Origin: UBA1479 sp040221095
Lineage (GTDB): Bacteria > Pseudomonadota > Alphaproteobacteria > Rhodospirillales > Casp-alpha2
DNA: 64,000 bases
Reading direction: 5' to 3'
NCBI GenBank assembly: GCA_040221095.1
Contig: JAVJVP010000016.1
Coordinates: 310,001-374,000, forward strand
This document shows positions 49,207 through 57,461 of this stretch, in pieces. Every line of letters starts with the position of its first letter. Positions within the stretch are counted from its first letter, which is position 1. The translations under genes were made by a program, and so were the position numbers. The notes beneath the pieces were generated by a model that did not search any database, was not told the DNA's origin, and saw only the letters and a list, made by a program, of their open reading frames with translations.

Positions 49207-50270
49207 CCCCTCACCGTATTCTGTTTCGTCCCGTGGCCGCCCTGACCGCCGTTCTGCTGGCCGGCGCCCTGGCGTCTTCCGCGCGGGCCGCCGCCGACGC
49301 CATCGACTACGGCGCGGTCAACGCCGCCATCGTCAAGGATCACCTGCTGCCCCGCTATCACGCCTTCACCGAAAAGACGTTGGCGCTTGCCGATGCCACC
49401 GGGAAACTGTGCCCCGGCGTCGCGCCGGCGGCGCTGGACGCCGCCCGCGACGCCTTCCATGGCGCGCTGGATGCCTGGCAGGAAGTCGAACACCTGCGCC
49501 AGGGCCCGGCGGCGGCGGCGGACACCCATATCCGCGTCAAGTTCTGGCCCGACCGGAAAAGCCTGGTCGACAAGCATCTGGCGCGGCTGATGGCGAACAA
49601 GAACGGCGACATTCTGAAAGCGGACAGCTTCGCCCATGTCTCCATCGCCGTGCAGGGCTTTCCCGCCCTGGAACGCCTGCTGTTCGCCAAGGACGCCCCC
49701 GCATCCCTGAAAACCGGCGACGGGCCGGTGACGCCCTGTGGCGTGGTCCGGGCCATCGCGGTCAATCTGCACGCCATCGCCTCGGACCTGGAAGCGCGCT
49801 GGACCAAGAATCCGGCGGCGGGCCGCCCGGCCAAGCGCGTGACCACGGAGCTGTTCAACGATCTGGCCACGGGCCTGGGCGCCGTCGCCGATTTGAAGCT
49901 GGGCGCCCCCCTGGGATCCGACGGCAAGACCCGGCCGCGCCGGGCGGAAAACTGGATGAGCGGCCGCGCCCTGCGCAACGTGGTGCACAATCTGACAGCG
50001 CTCCAGGACCTGTACGGCGGCCTCGCCACGGCCAAGGGGGCTCATATCGGCAAGGGCGAGGACGACTTGATCCGCCACCAGTTCGCTCATCTGATCAAGA
50101 CCACGCGCGACCTGGGCCCCTCCATCGCGGCGGTGCTCGAGACCGAGAAAGGGCCGCTGCGCCTCAAGGTTCTGAAAAGCGACATTCAGGACCTGCACGA
50201 ACTGCTCGTCATCAACGTGTCCGAGGCCCTCGACCTCGTCCTCGGCTTCAATTCCCTGGACGGAGACTGA
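49203..50270 (+). CDS. Imelysin family protein 2
   Basis: 355 aa. The ATG overlaps the di-haem gene's TGA, so the longer open frame is rejected. Signal peptide: LFRPVAALTAVLLAGALASS, cleaved near ARAA-AD. The body follows the second imelysin subfamily: FHGALDAWQEVEHLRQGPA near residue 88, SIAVQGFPALERLLFA near residue 148, and repeated helical blocks to the end. The GxHxxE motif seen in the first imelysin here reads GFPALE, so the His is replaced. Such pairs with a DHOR gene between are a recurrent arrangement in iron-responsive loci. Confidence 0.9.
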   Translation: MTPHRILFRPVAALTAVLLAGALASSARAAADAIDYGAVNAAIVKDHLLPRYHAFTEKTLALADATGKLCPGVAPAALDAARDAFHGALDAWQEVEHLRQGPAAAADTHIRVKFWPDRKSLVDKHLARLMANKNGDILKADSFAHVSIAVQGFPALERLLFAKDAPASLKTGDGPVTPCGVVRAIAVNLHAIASDLEARWTKNPAAGRPAKRVTTELFNDLATGLGAVADLKLGAPLGSDGKTRPRRAENWMSGRALRNVVHNLTALQDLYGGLATAKGAHIGKGEDDLIRHQFAHLIKTTRDLGPSIAAVLETEKGPLRLKVLKSDIQDLHELLVINVSEALDLVLGFNSLDGD

Positions 50271-50272
50271 TC

Positions 50273-51409
50273 ATGGACATGACACGGCGAACCCTGCTTT
50301 CCCTTGGCGCCGGCGGCCTGGCGTTCCTGTCGGCGCCCGCCATCTGGGCCGCCCCGGGCGGGCCGCGTTACCTGGGCGTGCGCCGCCTGGGCGACGGGCG
50401 GGCCGAACCCATCCGCTTCGCCGCCTGCGTCGCCGATGCCCATGGCCGCATCCTGCGTCAGGTCAACCTGCCCGCGCGCGGCCACGGCTTCGCCCTTCGC
50501 CCCGACGGCACGCTTGCCGTGGCAGTGGCGCGGCGGCCCGGAAACTTCGCCGCCGCCTTCGCCGTCGACGGCGACGGGCCGGCCCGGGTGTTCCACGCCC
50601 CCGCCGGGCGGCACTTTCAGGGCCATGCGGTGTTCGAGCCCACGGGCCGCCACCTGTTCGCCACGGAAAACGATTACGACAACGCGCGGGGCTGCATCGG
50701 CGTCTATGACGCCGCCGACGGGTTCAAGCGCGTCGGCGAACTGCCGAGCCATGGGGTCGGCTGTCACGAACTGGTGTTGATGCCGGACGGCTGCACCGCC
50801 GCCGTCGCCAACGGCGGCATCCTGACCCATCCGGACAGCGGCCGCGCCAAGCTGAACCTGGGCACCATGCGCCCGAATTTGGCCTATGTGGACCTGGAAA
50901 GCGGGAAGCTGGAAGACAGCATCGCCTACCCCAACGACCGCCGTCACAAGCTGAGCATCCGCCACCTCGCGGCCTTCGCCGACGGGCGCGTGGTGTTCGC
51001 CTGCCAGGATCAGGGACCGGCCGCCGACGGCCTAACCCTGGTCGGCCTGCATCGGCCCGGATCGGGCCGGATCGAGGACCTGGAGGCGCCCGAGGCAACA
51101 ACCCTGAACCTCAACGGATATTGCGGGTCCGTCGCCGTCGACCGGGGCGGGAAACTGGCGGCGGTCAGCGCACCGCGCGGCAACCGGGTTCTGTTCTGGA
51201 ACACCTTGACGGGCGATCTGGCCGGCAGCCTGGCGCTCGCCGACGGCTGCGGCCTGGCCGCCGGCCCCGCCAAGGGCAGCTTCGTGCTGACCAGCGGCAC
51301 GGGCGCCTTCGTGGTCGGCGGGCCGGACCTGCCCCCGCCGCCCACGCCCGACGCCAGTGCCCCTTGGGACAATCACCTGCAGGCCGTGCCCGGCCCACAG
51401 CCCGTGTAG
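50273..51409 (+). CDS. DUF1513 domain protein (Tat-exported propeller-like)
   Basis: 378 aa. The ATG at 50273 comes 2 bases after the imelysin stop; a long upstream frame is a shadow. The N-terminus TRRTLLSLGAGGLAFLSAP is a twin-arginine type signal. The mature protein has the DUF1513 repeats: FALRPDGTLAVAVARRPG near residue 76, FEPTGRHLFATENDYDNARG near residue 122, HELVLMPDGCTAAVANGG near residue 164, and SIRHLAAFADGRVVFACQDQ near residue 228. These look like blades of a beta-propeller. It closes the imelysin group and is presumed periplasmic; its activity is unknown. Confidence 0.9.
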   Translation: MDMTRRTLLSLGAGGLAFLSAPAIWAAPGGPRYLGVRRLGDGRAEPIRFAACVADAHGRILRQVNLPARGHGFALRPDGTLAVAVARRPGNFAAAFAVDGDGPARVFHAPAGRHFQGHAVFEPTGRHLFATENDYDNARGCIGVYDAADGFKRVGELPSHGVGCHELVLMPDGCTAAVANGGILTHPDSGRAKLNLGTMRPNLAYVDLESGKLEDSIAYPNDRRHKLSIRHLAAFADGRVVFACQDQGPAADGLTLVGLHRPGSGRIEDLEAPEATTLNLNGYCGSVAVDRGGKLAAVSAPRGNRVLFWNTLTGDLAGSLALADGCGLAAGPAKGSFVLTSGTGAFVVGGPDLPPPPTPDASAPWDNHLQAVPGPQPV

Positions 51410-51472
51410 GCCAGCCCAAAAAATTTCCCAAAACGGCCTGGAGAGGCCTTGAAATCCCCGATCGACATTCCG

Positions 51473-51514
51473 ATATTGACAATCATTCGCAGAAAGAATG
51501 ATACTCATTATCAA
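51473..51514. promoter_or_regulatory. Candidate tandem Fur boxes before bfd
   Basis: GAATGATACTCATTATCAA at 51496-51514 is a good Fur box (AATGATA-x-TCATTATC), and ATATTGACAATCATTCGCA at 51473-51491 is a second, weaker site. AATCATTC and GAATGATA also face each other across seven bases. They end 28 bases before the bfd start. Confidence 0.65.
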
Positions 51515-51542
51515 CAACAAACCGTCACCGGGAACGCCATCC

Positions 51543-51767
51543 ATGTACGTCTGCAATTGCAACGGAATCACCGAAACGGAAGTCAAGGAAGCGGTGCGTT
51601 CCGGCGCCGAAAAGTGGGACGACGTGCATACCTATTTCGATTGCGCGCCCTGCTGCGGCAAATGCGAATGCGAGATTTCCGAAGCCATCTGCCAGGCGCG
51701 CCGCAAAACCGCCGCCACCGACGAACCCCTGTTCGCGGCCCCCGCGGCGCTGGTGGCGGCAGGTTGA
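51543..51767 (+). CDS. bfd: Bacterioferritin-associated ferredoxin (BFD-like [2Fe-2S] protein)
   Basis: 74 aa from the ATG at 51543, 28 bases after the Fur-type sites; a slightly longer frame would start inside the operator. It carries the BFD pattern: MYVCNCNGITETEV with Cys 4 and 6, then DCAPCCGKCECE with Cys 34, 37, 38, 41 and 43. The four cluster ligands are within this set (C-x-C and C-x(2)-C), with extra Cys. Bfd reduces the ferric core of bacterioferritin to release iron. It is usually induced in iron starvation, in line with the Fur-type sites. Confidence 0.9.
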   Translation: MYVCNCNGITETEVKEAVRSGAEKWDDVHTYFDCAPCCGKCECEISEAICQARRKTAATDEPLFAAPAALVAAG

Positions 51768-51934
51768 CATGTTCCTCTGGCAGGCATTGAAACCGCAGGC
51801 CGTTCTCACAGCCTTTGCCGCCCTGTCGAAGACGCCGCCTGCCCGCCCAGAAGGCGCCGCCGTTACGGACGACCGCCGAACCGCTGACGCCCGGCCCTGC
51901 GCTTCGCCAATCCCTACGAGCCCAACAGCCTGAC

Positions 51935-52741
51935 TTAAATCTTATCCGCTGCCGCGCCCGGATCGGGCACGCAGACGCGCACGGCGTCTCCCCCCTCCGC
52001 CGGCACCTCGGCAATGCGCACGGGCAAGCCGTAGACGTCGCTGAGCGCTGCGCCGGTCAACACCTGCGCCGTCGGGCCGTCGGCCAGGATGCCGCCCGCC
52101 TTCATCAGCACCGCCCGGTCGGCGAACCGCAGGGCGTGGTCCGGATGATGGGACGAGATGACGATCGTCCGCCCCGCCCCGGCCAGCCGCCGCACGCAAT
52201 CCAGAACATGAAACTGGTTGGCGAAATCCAGGCTCGCCGTGGGCTCGTCCATGAAGATCACCGGGGCCTGTTGGGCCAAGGCCCGGGCGATCAGGGCCAG
52301 TTGCCGCTGGCCGCCGCTGATGGCGGTGAAGGGCCGCGCCGCCAGATGGGCGATGCGCAGTTCGTCCAAGGCCCCTTGGGCGATCCGCCGGTCCTCGGCC
52401 CCGGGGGCCGCGAACATGCCGAGATGGGGGGCCCGGCCCATGAGCACGACATCCAGAACCGTGAACGGGAAATAGCCCTCGACCACCTGGGGCACGTAGG
52501 CGGCGCGCTTGGCGACTTCGCCTCGGGACAGTTGGGCAAGGTCGTCGCCGCCGATCAGGATGTGCCCGCCCTGGGGTTTGAGCAGCCCCAGCAGGGTGCG
52601 GAACAGGGTCGTCTTGCCGCAGCCGTTGGGGCCGAGCAGCGCCGTCACCCGCCCGCCCGCGATGGTCAGGTCCATATCGCGGCCCACGGGATGGTTCGGA
52701 TAGCCCGTGGCGAGGCTGCGGGTTTCGATCTCTAGCGCCAT
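51935..52741 (-). CDS. Iron(III)/siderophore-type ABC transporter ATP-binding protein (FecE-like)
   Basis: 268 aa. Walker A LLGPNGCGKTTLFRTLLGLL near residue 36, the family's AYVPQVVEGYFPFTVLDVV with a Q-loop, signature AISGGQRQLALIARAL near residue 136, Walker B APVIFMDEPTASLD, and the switch His in VISSHHPDHALRFAD. This is the FecE/FepC/BtuD group that powers uptake of ferric siderophores, haem or B12. It overlaps the permease gene by 10 bases. Third gene of the leftward binding protein/permease/ATPase operon. Confidence 0.92.
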   Translation of the reverse strand: MALEIETRSLATGYPNHPVGRDMDLTIAGGRVTALLGPNGCGKTTLFRTLLGLLKPQGGHILIGGDDLAQLSRGEVAKRAAYVPQVVEGYFPFTVLDVVLMGRAPHLGMFAAPGAEDRRIAQGALDELRIAHLAARPFTAISGGQRQLALIARALAQQAPVIFMDEPTASLDFANQFHVLDCVRRLAGAGRTIVISSHHPDHALRFADRAVLMKAGGILADGPTAQVLTGAALSDVYGLPVRIAEVPAEGGDAVRVCVPDPGAAADKI

Positions 52742-53772
52742 GACAGCCTCGCCCGGGCCAGCACCCAGAGGAACAGGGGGGCGCCGACGAAGGCGTTGAG
52801 CACGCCCAGGGGAATTTCCACGGTCGTCGCGGCCCGCGCGATGGTGTCGACGCCCAAAAGATACACCGATCCCATGAGGATGCTCGCCGGCAGCAGGCGC
52901 GAGAATTCCGGCCCGACCACGAACCGCGCCATATGAGGGATGATCAGGCCGACCCAGCCGATGGTGCCGGCGATGGCGACGACGGAGGAGGTCGCCAGGG
53001 TCGCGCAGACCACCAGGATCAGGCGCAGGCGTTCCGTATCGACGCCAAGTGCGCGCGCCTCGTCATCGCCCAAGGACATCAGATTGACCCGCCAGCGCAG
53101 GAACAGGAGCGGCCCCAACCCCAGGGCCACGGCAGGCCAGGCATTGCCCAGGTCGGCGAAGGTCACGCCCGCGAGGGAGCCCATGAGCCAGAAGGTGATC
53201 GCCGGAAGCTGATCGTAGGGGTCGGCCAGATAGGTCAGCACGGCGATCCCCGCCCCCATGACGGCGCCGATCACCACCCCGGCCAGGACCAGCACCAGGA
53301 TCGGGTCGTGCGCCCCCTTGACGGCGCGGGACACGCCATAGACCAGGGTCACCGCGCCCAGGCCGAACACGAAGGCCATGCCCTGGACCGCCGCCACGGG
53401 CAGGCTGAGGAAGATGGCCAGCACGGCGCCCAGCCCGGCGCCCGAGGTCACGCCCAGGATGTCCGGCGCGACCAGGGGGTTGCGGAACACGGCCTGATAG
53501 GTCGCCCCCGCCGCCGACAGCGCCAGCCCGACCAGCAGGGCCGAGGCCAGACGCGGCACCCGGATGTCCATGACCACGGCGCGGGCCCGGTCGGACACGT
53601 CCTGGGGCAGGCCCGTGACGCCTTGCCACAAAATGCGGGCGACGTCGCTTAAGGAAACGGGGAACTGGCCGACCGTGGCGGCGGCGAAGAACAGCAGTCC
53701 GACCGCGCCCAGGCCGAGGGCCGCCAGCACGCCCCGGCGGGCCCAGATCGCTGGTGCCGCATCCCGGGTCAT
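52732..53772 (-). CDS. FecCD-family ABC transporter permease
   Basis: 346 aa, about 10 membrane spans. The ATG at 53770-53772 overlaps the binding-protein gene's stop, so the longer frame is rejected. Marks: MDIRVPRLASALLVGLALSA (the R-L-P/R-x-P type segment), GATYQAVFRNPLVAPDILGV near residue 90, LGDDEARALGVDTERLR near residue 230, and IGWVGLIIPHMARFVVGPE near residue 265 (loop that contacts the ATPase). It likely works as a homodimer. The family imports ferric siderophores, haem or cobalamin; the iron context favours iron. Confidence 0.93.
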   Translation of the reverse strand: MTRDAAPAIWARRGVLAALGLGAVGLLFFAAATVGQFPVSLSDVARILWQGVTGLPQDVSDRARAVVMDIRVPRLASALLVGLALSAAGATYQAVFRNPLVAPDILGVTSGAGLGAVLAIFLSLPVAAVQGMAFVFGLGAVTLVYGVSRAVKGAHDPILVLVLAGVVIGAVMGAGIAVLTYLADPYDQLPAITFWLMGSLAGVTFADLGNAWPAVALGLGPLLFLRWRVNLMSLGDDEARALGVDTERLRLILVVCATLATSSVVAIAGTIGWVGLIIPHMARFVVGPEFSRLLPASILMGSVYLLGVDTIARAATTVEIPLGVLNAFVGAPLFLWVLARARLSWR

Positions 53773-54836
53773 GGCGTCCGCGGATTGCCGGGATGGCTGC
53801 CCGGGCCCAGGATCATGGCCAGACGGTCTGCATCCAGATCCAGGTGGTAGAAGAAGGCATAGAAATCCCGCGCCCGGTCGGCCAGGCCCTGAAGGAAGCG
53901 GTCGGGATAGAGCACGGCCAGCAGCCAGTGCAGGCCGATCAGCCGGTTGGCCGAGGGCGGGCGGTCGAACCAGCCCCAGGGCACGGTCGGCGACAGATAC
54001 ACCCGCCCGGCCTTGACCGCCGGAAGGGTCTTCCACACGTCGTGGGTCCAGATCAGATCGAAGAAGTTGGGGTCGGTGGTCAGCACCACGTCCGGGTCCC
54101 AGCCCAGGATCTGTTCGAGGGAGACCTTGGTCAAGCCGCCCTCGCCTGCCTGATCGGCGACGTTGATCGCCCCGGCATGACCCAGAAGCTCGACGTTGAT
54201 GGAGCCCTTGGCCCCCGTCTGCAGGCCGTCGGCGCCGCGCCCGTAGTAGACGCGCGGGCGGTCGGCCGTCGGAATCGCGGCACGCGCGGCGGCCAGGTCG
54301 TCGATGATCGCCTGGGCCTTGGCGGCACAGGCGCGGCCCCGGTCGGGCCGGCCGATCAGGTCGCCCAGGGTCAGGAAGGATTTCGCGATGTTGTCGAACC
54401 GCCCGTCGATCAAGGCATAGGGAATGCCGGTCTGCGCCTGCACCCGGTCGGCCAGGGAAATGTACGTCGGCTTGACCGAGCCGTAATCCAGGATCAGGTC
54501 CGGCTTCATGACCATGACGGTTTCCAGGTTGGCGCTGCCGCCGCGCCCGGTCAGACGGCCGATTTCGGGCAGGCCGTGGTATTTTTCGGCAATGCCCGCC
54601 CGTTCCTGGCCGCGCAGGGTCCGCGACCAGCCGGCCAACAGGTCCGGTGCCATCATGTAGAGGAAGATCGAGGCCGGCGGCCCGGCGGGAAACACCTTCG
54701 TCACCCGGTCCGGCACGGCCACCGGGCGGCCCGCGGAATCGGTGATCCGCCGCCCCGCCACGCGCAGAACCCCCGGCATCGCCATAACCGGCAGGCCGCC
54801 GAGCAGACCCAGCAGATGGCGTCGATGAAGGGGCAT
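53769..54836 (-). CDS. Iron/cobalamin-type ABC transporter substrate-binding protein (FecB/BtuF fold)
   Basis: 355 aa. The N-terminus (HRRHLLGLLGGLPVMAMPG) is a signal, close to twin-arginine form. The mature protein shows the TroA/FecB two-lobe layout: ITDSAGRPVAVPDRVTKVFP near residue 33, VMVMKPDLILDYGSVKPT near residue 110, and a C-lobe with WDPDVVLTTDPNFFDLIW and VYLSPTVPWGWFDRPPS. Substrate is likely a metal chelate. It heads the leftward operon. TGCATAATTCTGCA at 54910-54923, in the 116-bp gap upstream, is a small palindrome of unknown role. Confidence 0.88.
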   Translation of the reverse strand: MPLHRRHLLGLLGGLPVMAMPGVLRVAGRRITDSAGRPVAVPDRVTKVFPAGPPASIFLYMMAPDLLAGWSRTLRGQERAGIAEKYHGLPEIGRLTGRGGSANLETVMVMKPDLILDYGSVKPTYISLADRVQAQTGIPYALIDGRFDNIAKSFLTLGDLIGRPDRGRACAAKAQAIIDDLAAARAAIPTADRPRVYYGRGADGLQTGAKGSINVELLGHAGAINVADQAGEGGLTKVSLEQILGWDPDVVLTTDPNFFDLIWTHDVWKTLPAVKAGRVYLSPTVPWGWFDRPPSANRLIGLHWLLAVLYPDRFLQGLADRARDFYAFFYHLDLDADRLAMILGPGSHPGNPRTP

Positions 54837-54952
54837 CGTCGATCCTCCCGAAAACTCAGCGCCCGCCGGCCAAGTCTATGGGATCGCCGCAGGCCCCGGA
54901 AGGAGGATATGCATAATTCTGCAGGATGGGATGAACCCCGTCCCGAAGGGCG

Positions 54953-55387
54953 TCATTTAATGAGGGGTGCTGCCGCACGCGAAGTGGTGTCGATCAGGCC
55001 GGCGCAGTCGCCGGGCTTGCCGCCCTCGGCATCGCAGGTCATGACGCCGTTCAGAAGAAATCGGCTGACCTTGGCGCATTGCACGCCGTCGATGTCGAAG
55101 ACCTTGAGCGACGTCTTGCCATTGGGGATCGGCCCGCCCTGCACCGCCACGCGGCGGGCGACGATGCCGTCCGTATCGAAGATCACCAGATCCAGCTTGA
55201 GGTCGCGGAACGCCATACCCGCCTTGTTGGTCAGCACCAGATAGGCGCGGCAGGCGCTGGCCAGCGGTTCCAGCTTGTTAAGCTCGACCCCGATGCGCCC
55301 GTCCGCCGCCCGGACCGAGCCCGTGACGGCGGTCACGGCGCAAAGCGCGATAACAAGAGCAGCGATCTTCAGGCGGTTGGCAATCAT
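54953..55387 (-). CDS. Periplasmic protein of unknown function
   Basis: 144 aa. A signal peptide (LKIAALVIALCAVTAVTGSV, cleaved near RAAD) is followed by a compact beta-rich domain: IGVELNKLEPLASACRAYLV, LDLVIFDTDGIVARRVAVQG, and a Cys pair region (VQCAKVSRFLLNGVMTCD...DCAGLID). Four Cys in the mature part could form two disulfides. The design resembles the small Tat/Sec-exported proteins common in alphaproteobacteria, but I cannot name a family. Same strand as the FecB-type gene 116 bp downstream; a functional link is not shown. Confidence 0.75.
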   Translation of the reverse strand: MIANRLKIAALVIALCAVTAVTGSVRAADGRIGVELNKLEPLASACRAYLVLTNKAGMAFRDLKLDLVIFDTDGIVARRVAVQGGPIPNGKTSLKVFDIDGVQCAKVSRFLLNGVMTCDAEGGKPGDCAGLIDTTSRAAAPLIK

Positions 55388-55502
55388 GGCATTTCTCCCC
55401 GTCGCGGCACCTTAAGCACCCATGGGGCCAATCATAGCCGCCAGAACCGCCCTGTCACGGGTCAAGGGGCGGCAAGCGCCGCCCCTGCCCCGATATGTTG
55501 CG

Positions 55503-56369
55503 TCAAGCCTCGGCGACGATGGGATTGCCGAGAATGCCGATGCCTTCGACCTCGACCTCGACCCGGTCGCCGGCCTTCATCCAGCCCGGCGGCTTCATGG
55601 CATGGGCCACGCCCGAGGGTGTGCCCGTGGCGACCACGTCGCCCGGCTCCAAGGTCATGAATTCGGACAGGATTTCGACCAGCCGCGCGACGCCGAAGAT
55701 CAGATCCCCGGTGTTGGAATCCTGGCGCGTCTCGCCGTTGACCCGCGACGTGATGCGCAGGCCCGACGCCCCCGCCGGCAATTCGTCCGGCGTCACGACG
55801 ACCGGGCCCAAGGGGCCGGTGCCGTCGAAGTTCTTGCCCTGGGTCCATTGCGGCGTATAGCGCTGCCAGGCCCGCACCGAGACGTCGTTGAACAGGGTGT
55901 AGCCGAACACATGATCCAGGCCCTTGTCTTCCGGGATCGCACGGCCGCCTTTGCCGATGACGAAGGTCAGTTCGGCCTCGTAATCCAGCTGGTCGCAGAC
56001 CTTGGGCAGGATCACCGGCGCCTCGGCGGCGACCAGGGACGACGGCCAGCGCACGAACAGGGACGGATACTTGGGCGGCTCGTGCCCGCCTTCGCGCGCG
56101 TGGGCGGCATAGTTCAGGCCGACGCAAATGAACTTCCCCGGCCGTTCGATCGGCAACGCGGGCTTCACGTCCTTGAGCGCCAGGACCGCCCCGGCACCTG
56201 CCCCCTTGACGGCGGCGGCGACGCGGGCAAGCGCCTCCGGGCCGGCCTTGATCAGGGCCAGCATCGTCTTCGGCAGCGCCGGGTCGGCGGCGGCGACGTC
56301 GATCACTTTGTCGCCATCGACCACGCCCAGGCGCGGTCCGCCGGACGCTTCGAACATCATCAGTCTCAT
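55503..56369 (-). CDS. Fumarylacetoacetate hydrolase (FAH) family protein
   Basis: 288 aa. The FAH-fold metal site is visible: KFICVGLNYAAHAREGGHEP near residue 75, then YPSLFVRWPSSLV, DYEAELTFVIGKGGR near residue 130 (E-x-E metal ligands), and GYTLFNDVSVRAWQ near residue 157. The C-terminus has the GDVVATGTPSGVAHAM motif. Members hydrolyse or decarboxylate beta-diketo or 2-oxo acids in aromatic breakdown. It has its own upstream region with an ATGGTC-N5-GACCAT palindrome. The physiological substrate is unknown. Confidence 0.92.
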   Translation of the reverse strand: MRLMMFEASGGPRLGVVDGDKVIDVAAADPALPKTMLALIKAGPEALARVAAAVKGAGAGAVLALKDVKPALPIERPGKFICVGLNYAAHAREGGHEPPKYPSLFVRWPSSLVAAEAPVILPKVCDQLDYEAELTFVIGKGGRAIPEDKGLDHVFGYTLFNDVSVRAWQRYTPQWTQGKNFDGTGPLGPVVVTPDELPAGASGLRITSRVNGETRQDSNTGDLIFGVARLVEILSEFMTLEPGDVVATGTPSGVAHAMKPPGWMKAGDRVEVEVEGIGILGNPIVAEA

Positions 56370-56389
56370 GAATTGGAGTTCCTCTTGGT

Positions 56390-56406
56390 ATGGTCTGTCT
56401 GACCAT
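56390..56406. promoter_or_regulatory. Inverted repeat upstream of the FAH-family gene
   Basis: ATGGTC-TGTCT-GACCAT, a perfect 6-bp inverted repeat 21 bases before the start of the leftward FAH-family gene. It has the TGGTC/GACCA halves known from FadR-like regulators, although with a wider spacer. Candidate operator. Confidence 0.45.
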
Positions 56407-56563
56407 GAACAAGGCCCAGATTTCAGCCGTTGTCAATTCCACACGGTCTATCGCCGGGTGACCGTGCTCCGGTTGAAGGAATACGCCGTCAGCGAACGCC
56501 TGTTCGGCACCTATGCCTTCGACCTGTCATCCCTGAGCTAACGAACCAGCCCTAATCAGCCGG

Positions 56564-57055
56564 TCAGGACGGCACCCGTCCCGCCTGGATATATTCCACC
56601 AGTTGGGTGAGGACCGTACCCCAGCCGTCCTGGAAGCCCATTTCCTCATGCTTTTTGCGGGCGTCCTCGTCGCCGTGAATGGCGACGGCCTTGTAGCGGG
56701 TGCCGTTTCCATTCTTCTTGAGGTCGAGCACCGCGGTGAAGAACGGACTGGCCGAAGGCCGGAACCCGGCAAGCAGGGCATCGGTCATGATCAGGCGTTC
56801 CTGCGGCTTGATATCGAGGTAGCACAGCTGGTTCGGGAACTCCTGGCCGTCCGGAGAGCGCATGACGAAATGCAGCACGCCGCCCGGCCGCAGATCCAGT
56901 TCGCAGGAGACGATCGACCATGGTTTGGGCGCGAACCACTCCCGCAGGTGCTCCGGCGTGGTCCAGGCCTTCCATACAAGATCGACGGGCACGTCGACGT
57001 CGCGCTCAAGCACCAGGTCGAGATTGGGATCAAACTTGATCAACGGGGAAGTCAT
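56564..57055 (-). CDS. SRPBCC/AHSA1 family protein
   Basis: 163 aa. The ATG at 57053-57055 overlaps the ArsR stop (ATGA). The AHSA1 pattern is clear: LVLERDVDVPVDLVWKAWTT, then HLREWFAPKPW near residue 32, ELDLRPGGVLHFVMRSPDG near residue 52, and a closing helix HEEMGFQDGWGTVLTQLVEY near residue 134. Members bind hydrophobic ligands in a helix-grip cavity; ArsR-AHSA1 pairs are frequent in bacteria and often unassigned. It is cotranscribed with the ArsR gene upstream. Confidence 0.9.
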   Translation of the reverse strand: MTSPLIKFDPNLDLVLERDVDVPVDLVWKAWTTPEHLREWFAPKPWSIVSCELDLRPGGVLHFVMRSPDGQEFPNQLCYLDIKPQERLIMTDALLAGFRPSASPFFTAVLDLKKNGNGTRYKAVAIHGDEDARKKHEEMGFQDGWGTVLTQLVEYIQAGRVPS

Positions 57056-57432
57056 TCGATGGTCTCCTGTTTCATCTTGATGAGATAACTGTCGAGTTGG
57101 TCCAGGCGGCGTTCCCAGAGCTTGCGCTGCCGGCCGAGCCAGTCCTCGGCCATCTGCAGCCGGTCCGCCTCAAGCTGATATGTCCGCACGCGTCCCGTCT
57201 TGCGGGACCGCACGAGGCCGCTGCTTTCCAACACCTTGAGATGCGCCACGAAGGACGGCAGCGCCATGTCATAGGGGGCGGCGAGCTCGCTCACCGAAGC
57301 AGGCCGGGCGCTCAGGCGTTCGAGCACGCTGCGTCGCGTCGGATCGGATAAGGCGCGGAAGATGCCGTCGATGACGGCGGCTTGCGATCCCGCCGGACCG
57401 GTCCCTCCCGCTTCTGTCGTCTGGGGCGTCAT
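57052..57432 (-). CDS. ArsR-family transcriptional regulator
   Basis: 126 aa from the ATG at 57430-57432, which follows GGAGGGATTTCC. Winged helix: IFRALSDPTRRSVLERLSAR near residue 28, PYDMALPSFVAHLKVLESSG near residue 52, then a basic wing VRSRKTGRVRTYQLEADRL and a C-terminal helix with Trp and Arg. No metal-binding CxC. Coupled by four bases to the AHSA1 gene, as in SdpR-like repressor pairs. An ACTTAGG/CCTTAGT repeat at 57496-57515 may be its operator. Confidence 0.92.
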   Translation of the reverse strand: MTPQTTEAGGTGPAGSQAAVIDGIFRALSDPTRRSVLERLSARPASVSELAAPYDMALPSFVAHLKVLESSGLVRSRKTGRVRTYQLEADRLQMAEDWLGRQRKLWERRLDQLDSYLIKMKQETIE

Positions 57433-57461
57433 CGGAAATCCCTCCGGAATGGTCAACGCAT

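Noticed and set aside
54837..54952. Cobalamin riboswitch before the FecB/BtuF-type gene
   Set aside because: The gap is only 116 bp and no B12-box-like element is visible; the iron context suffices.
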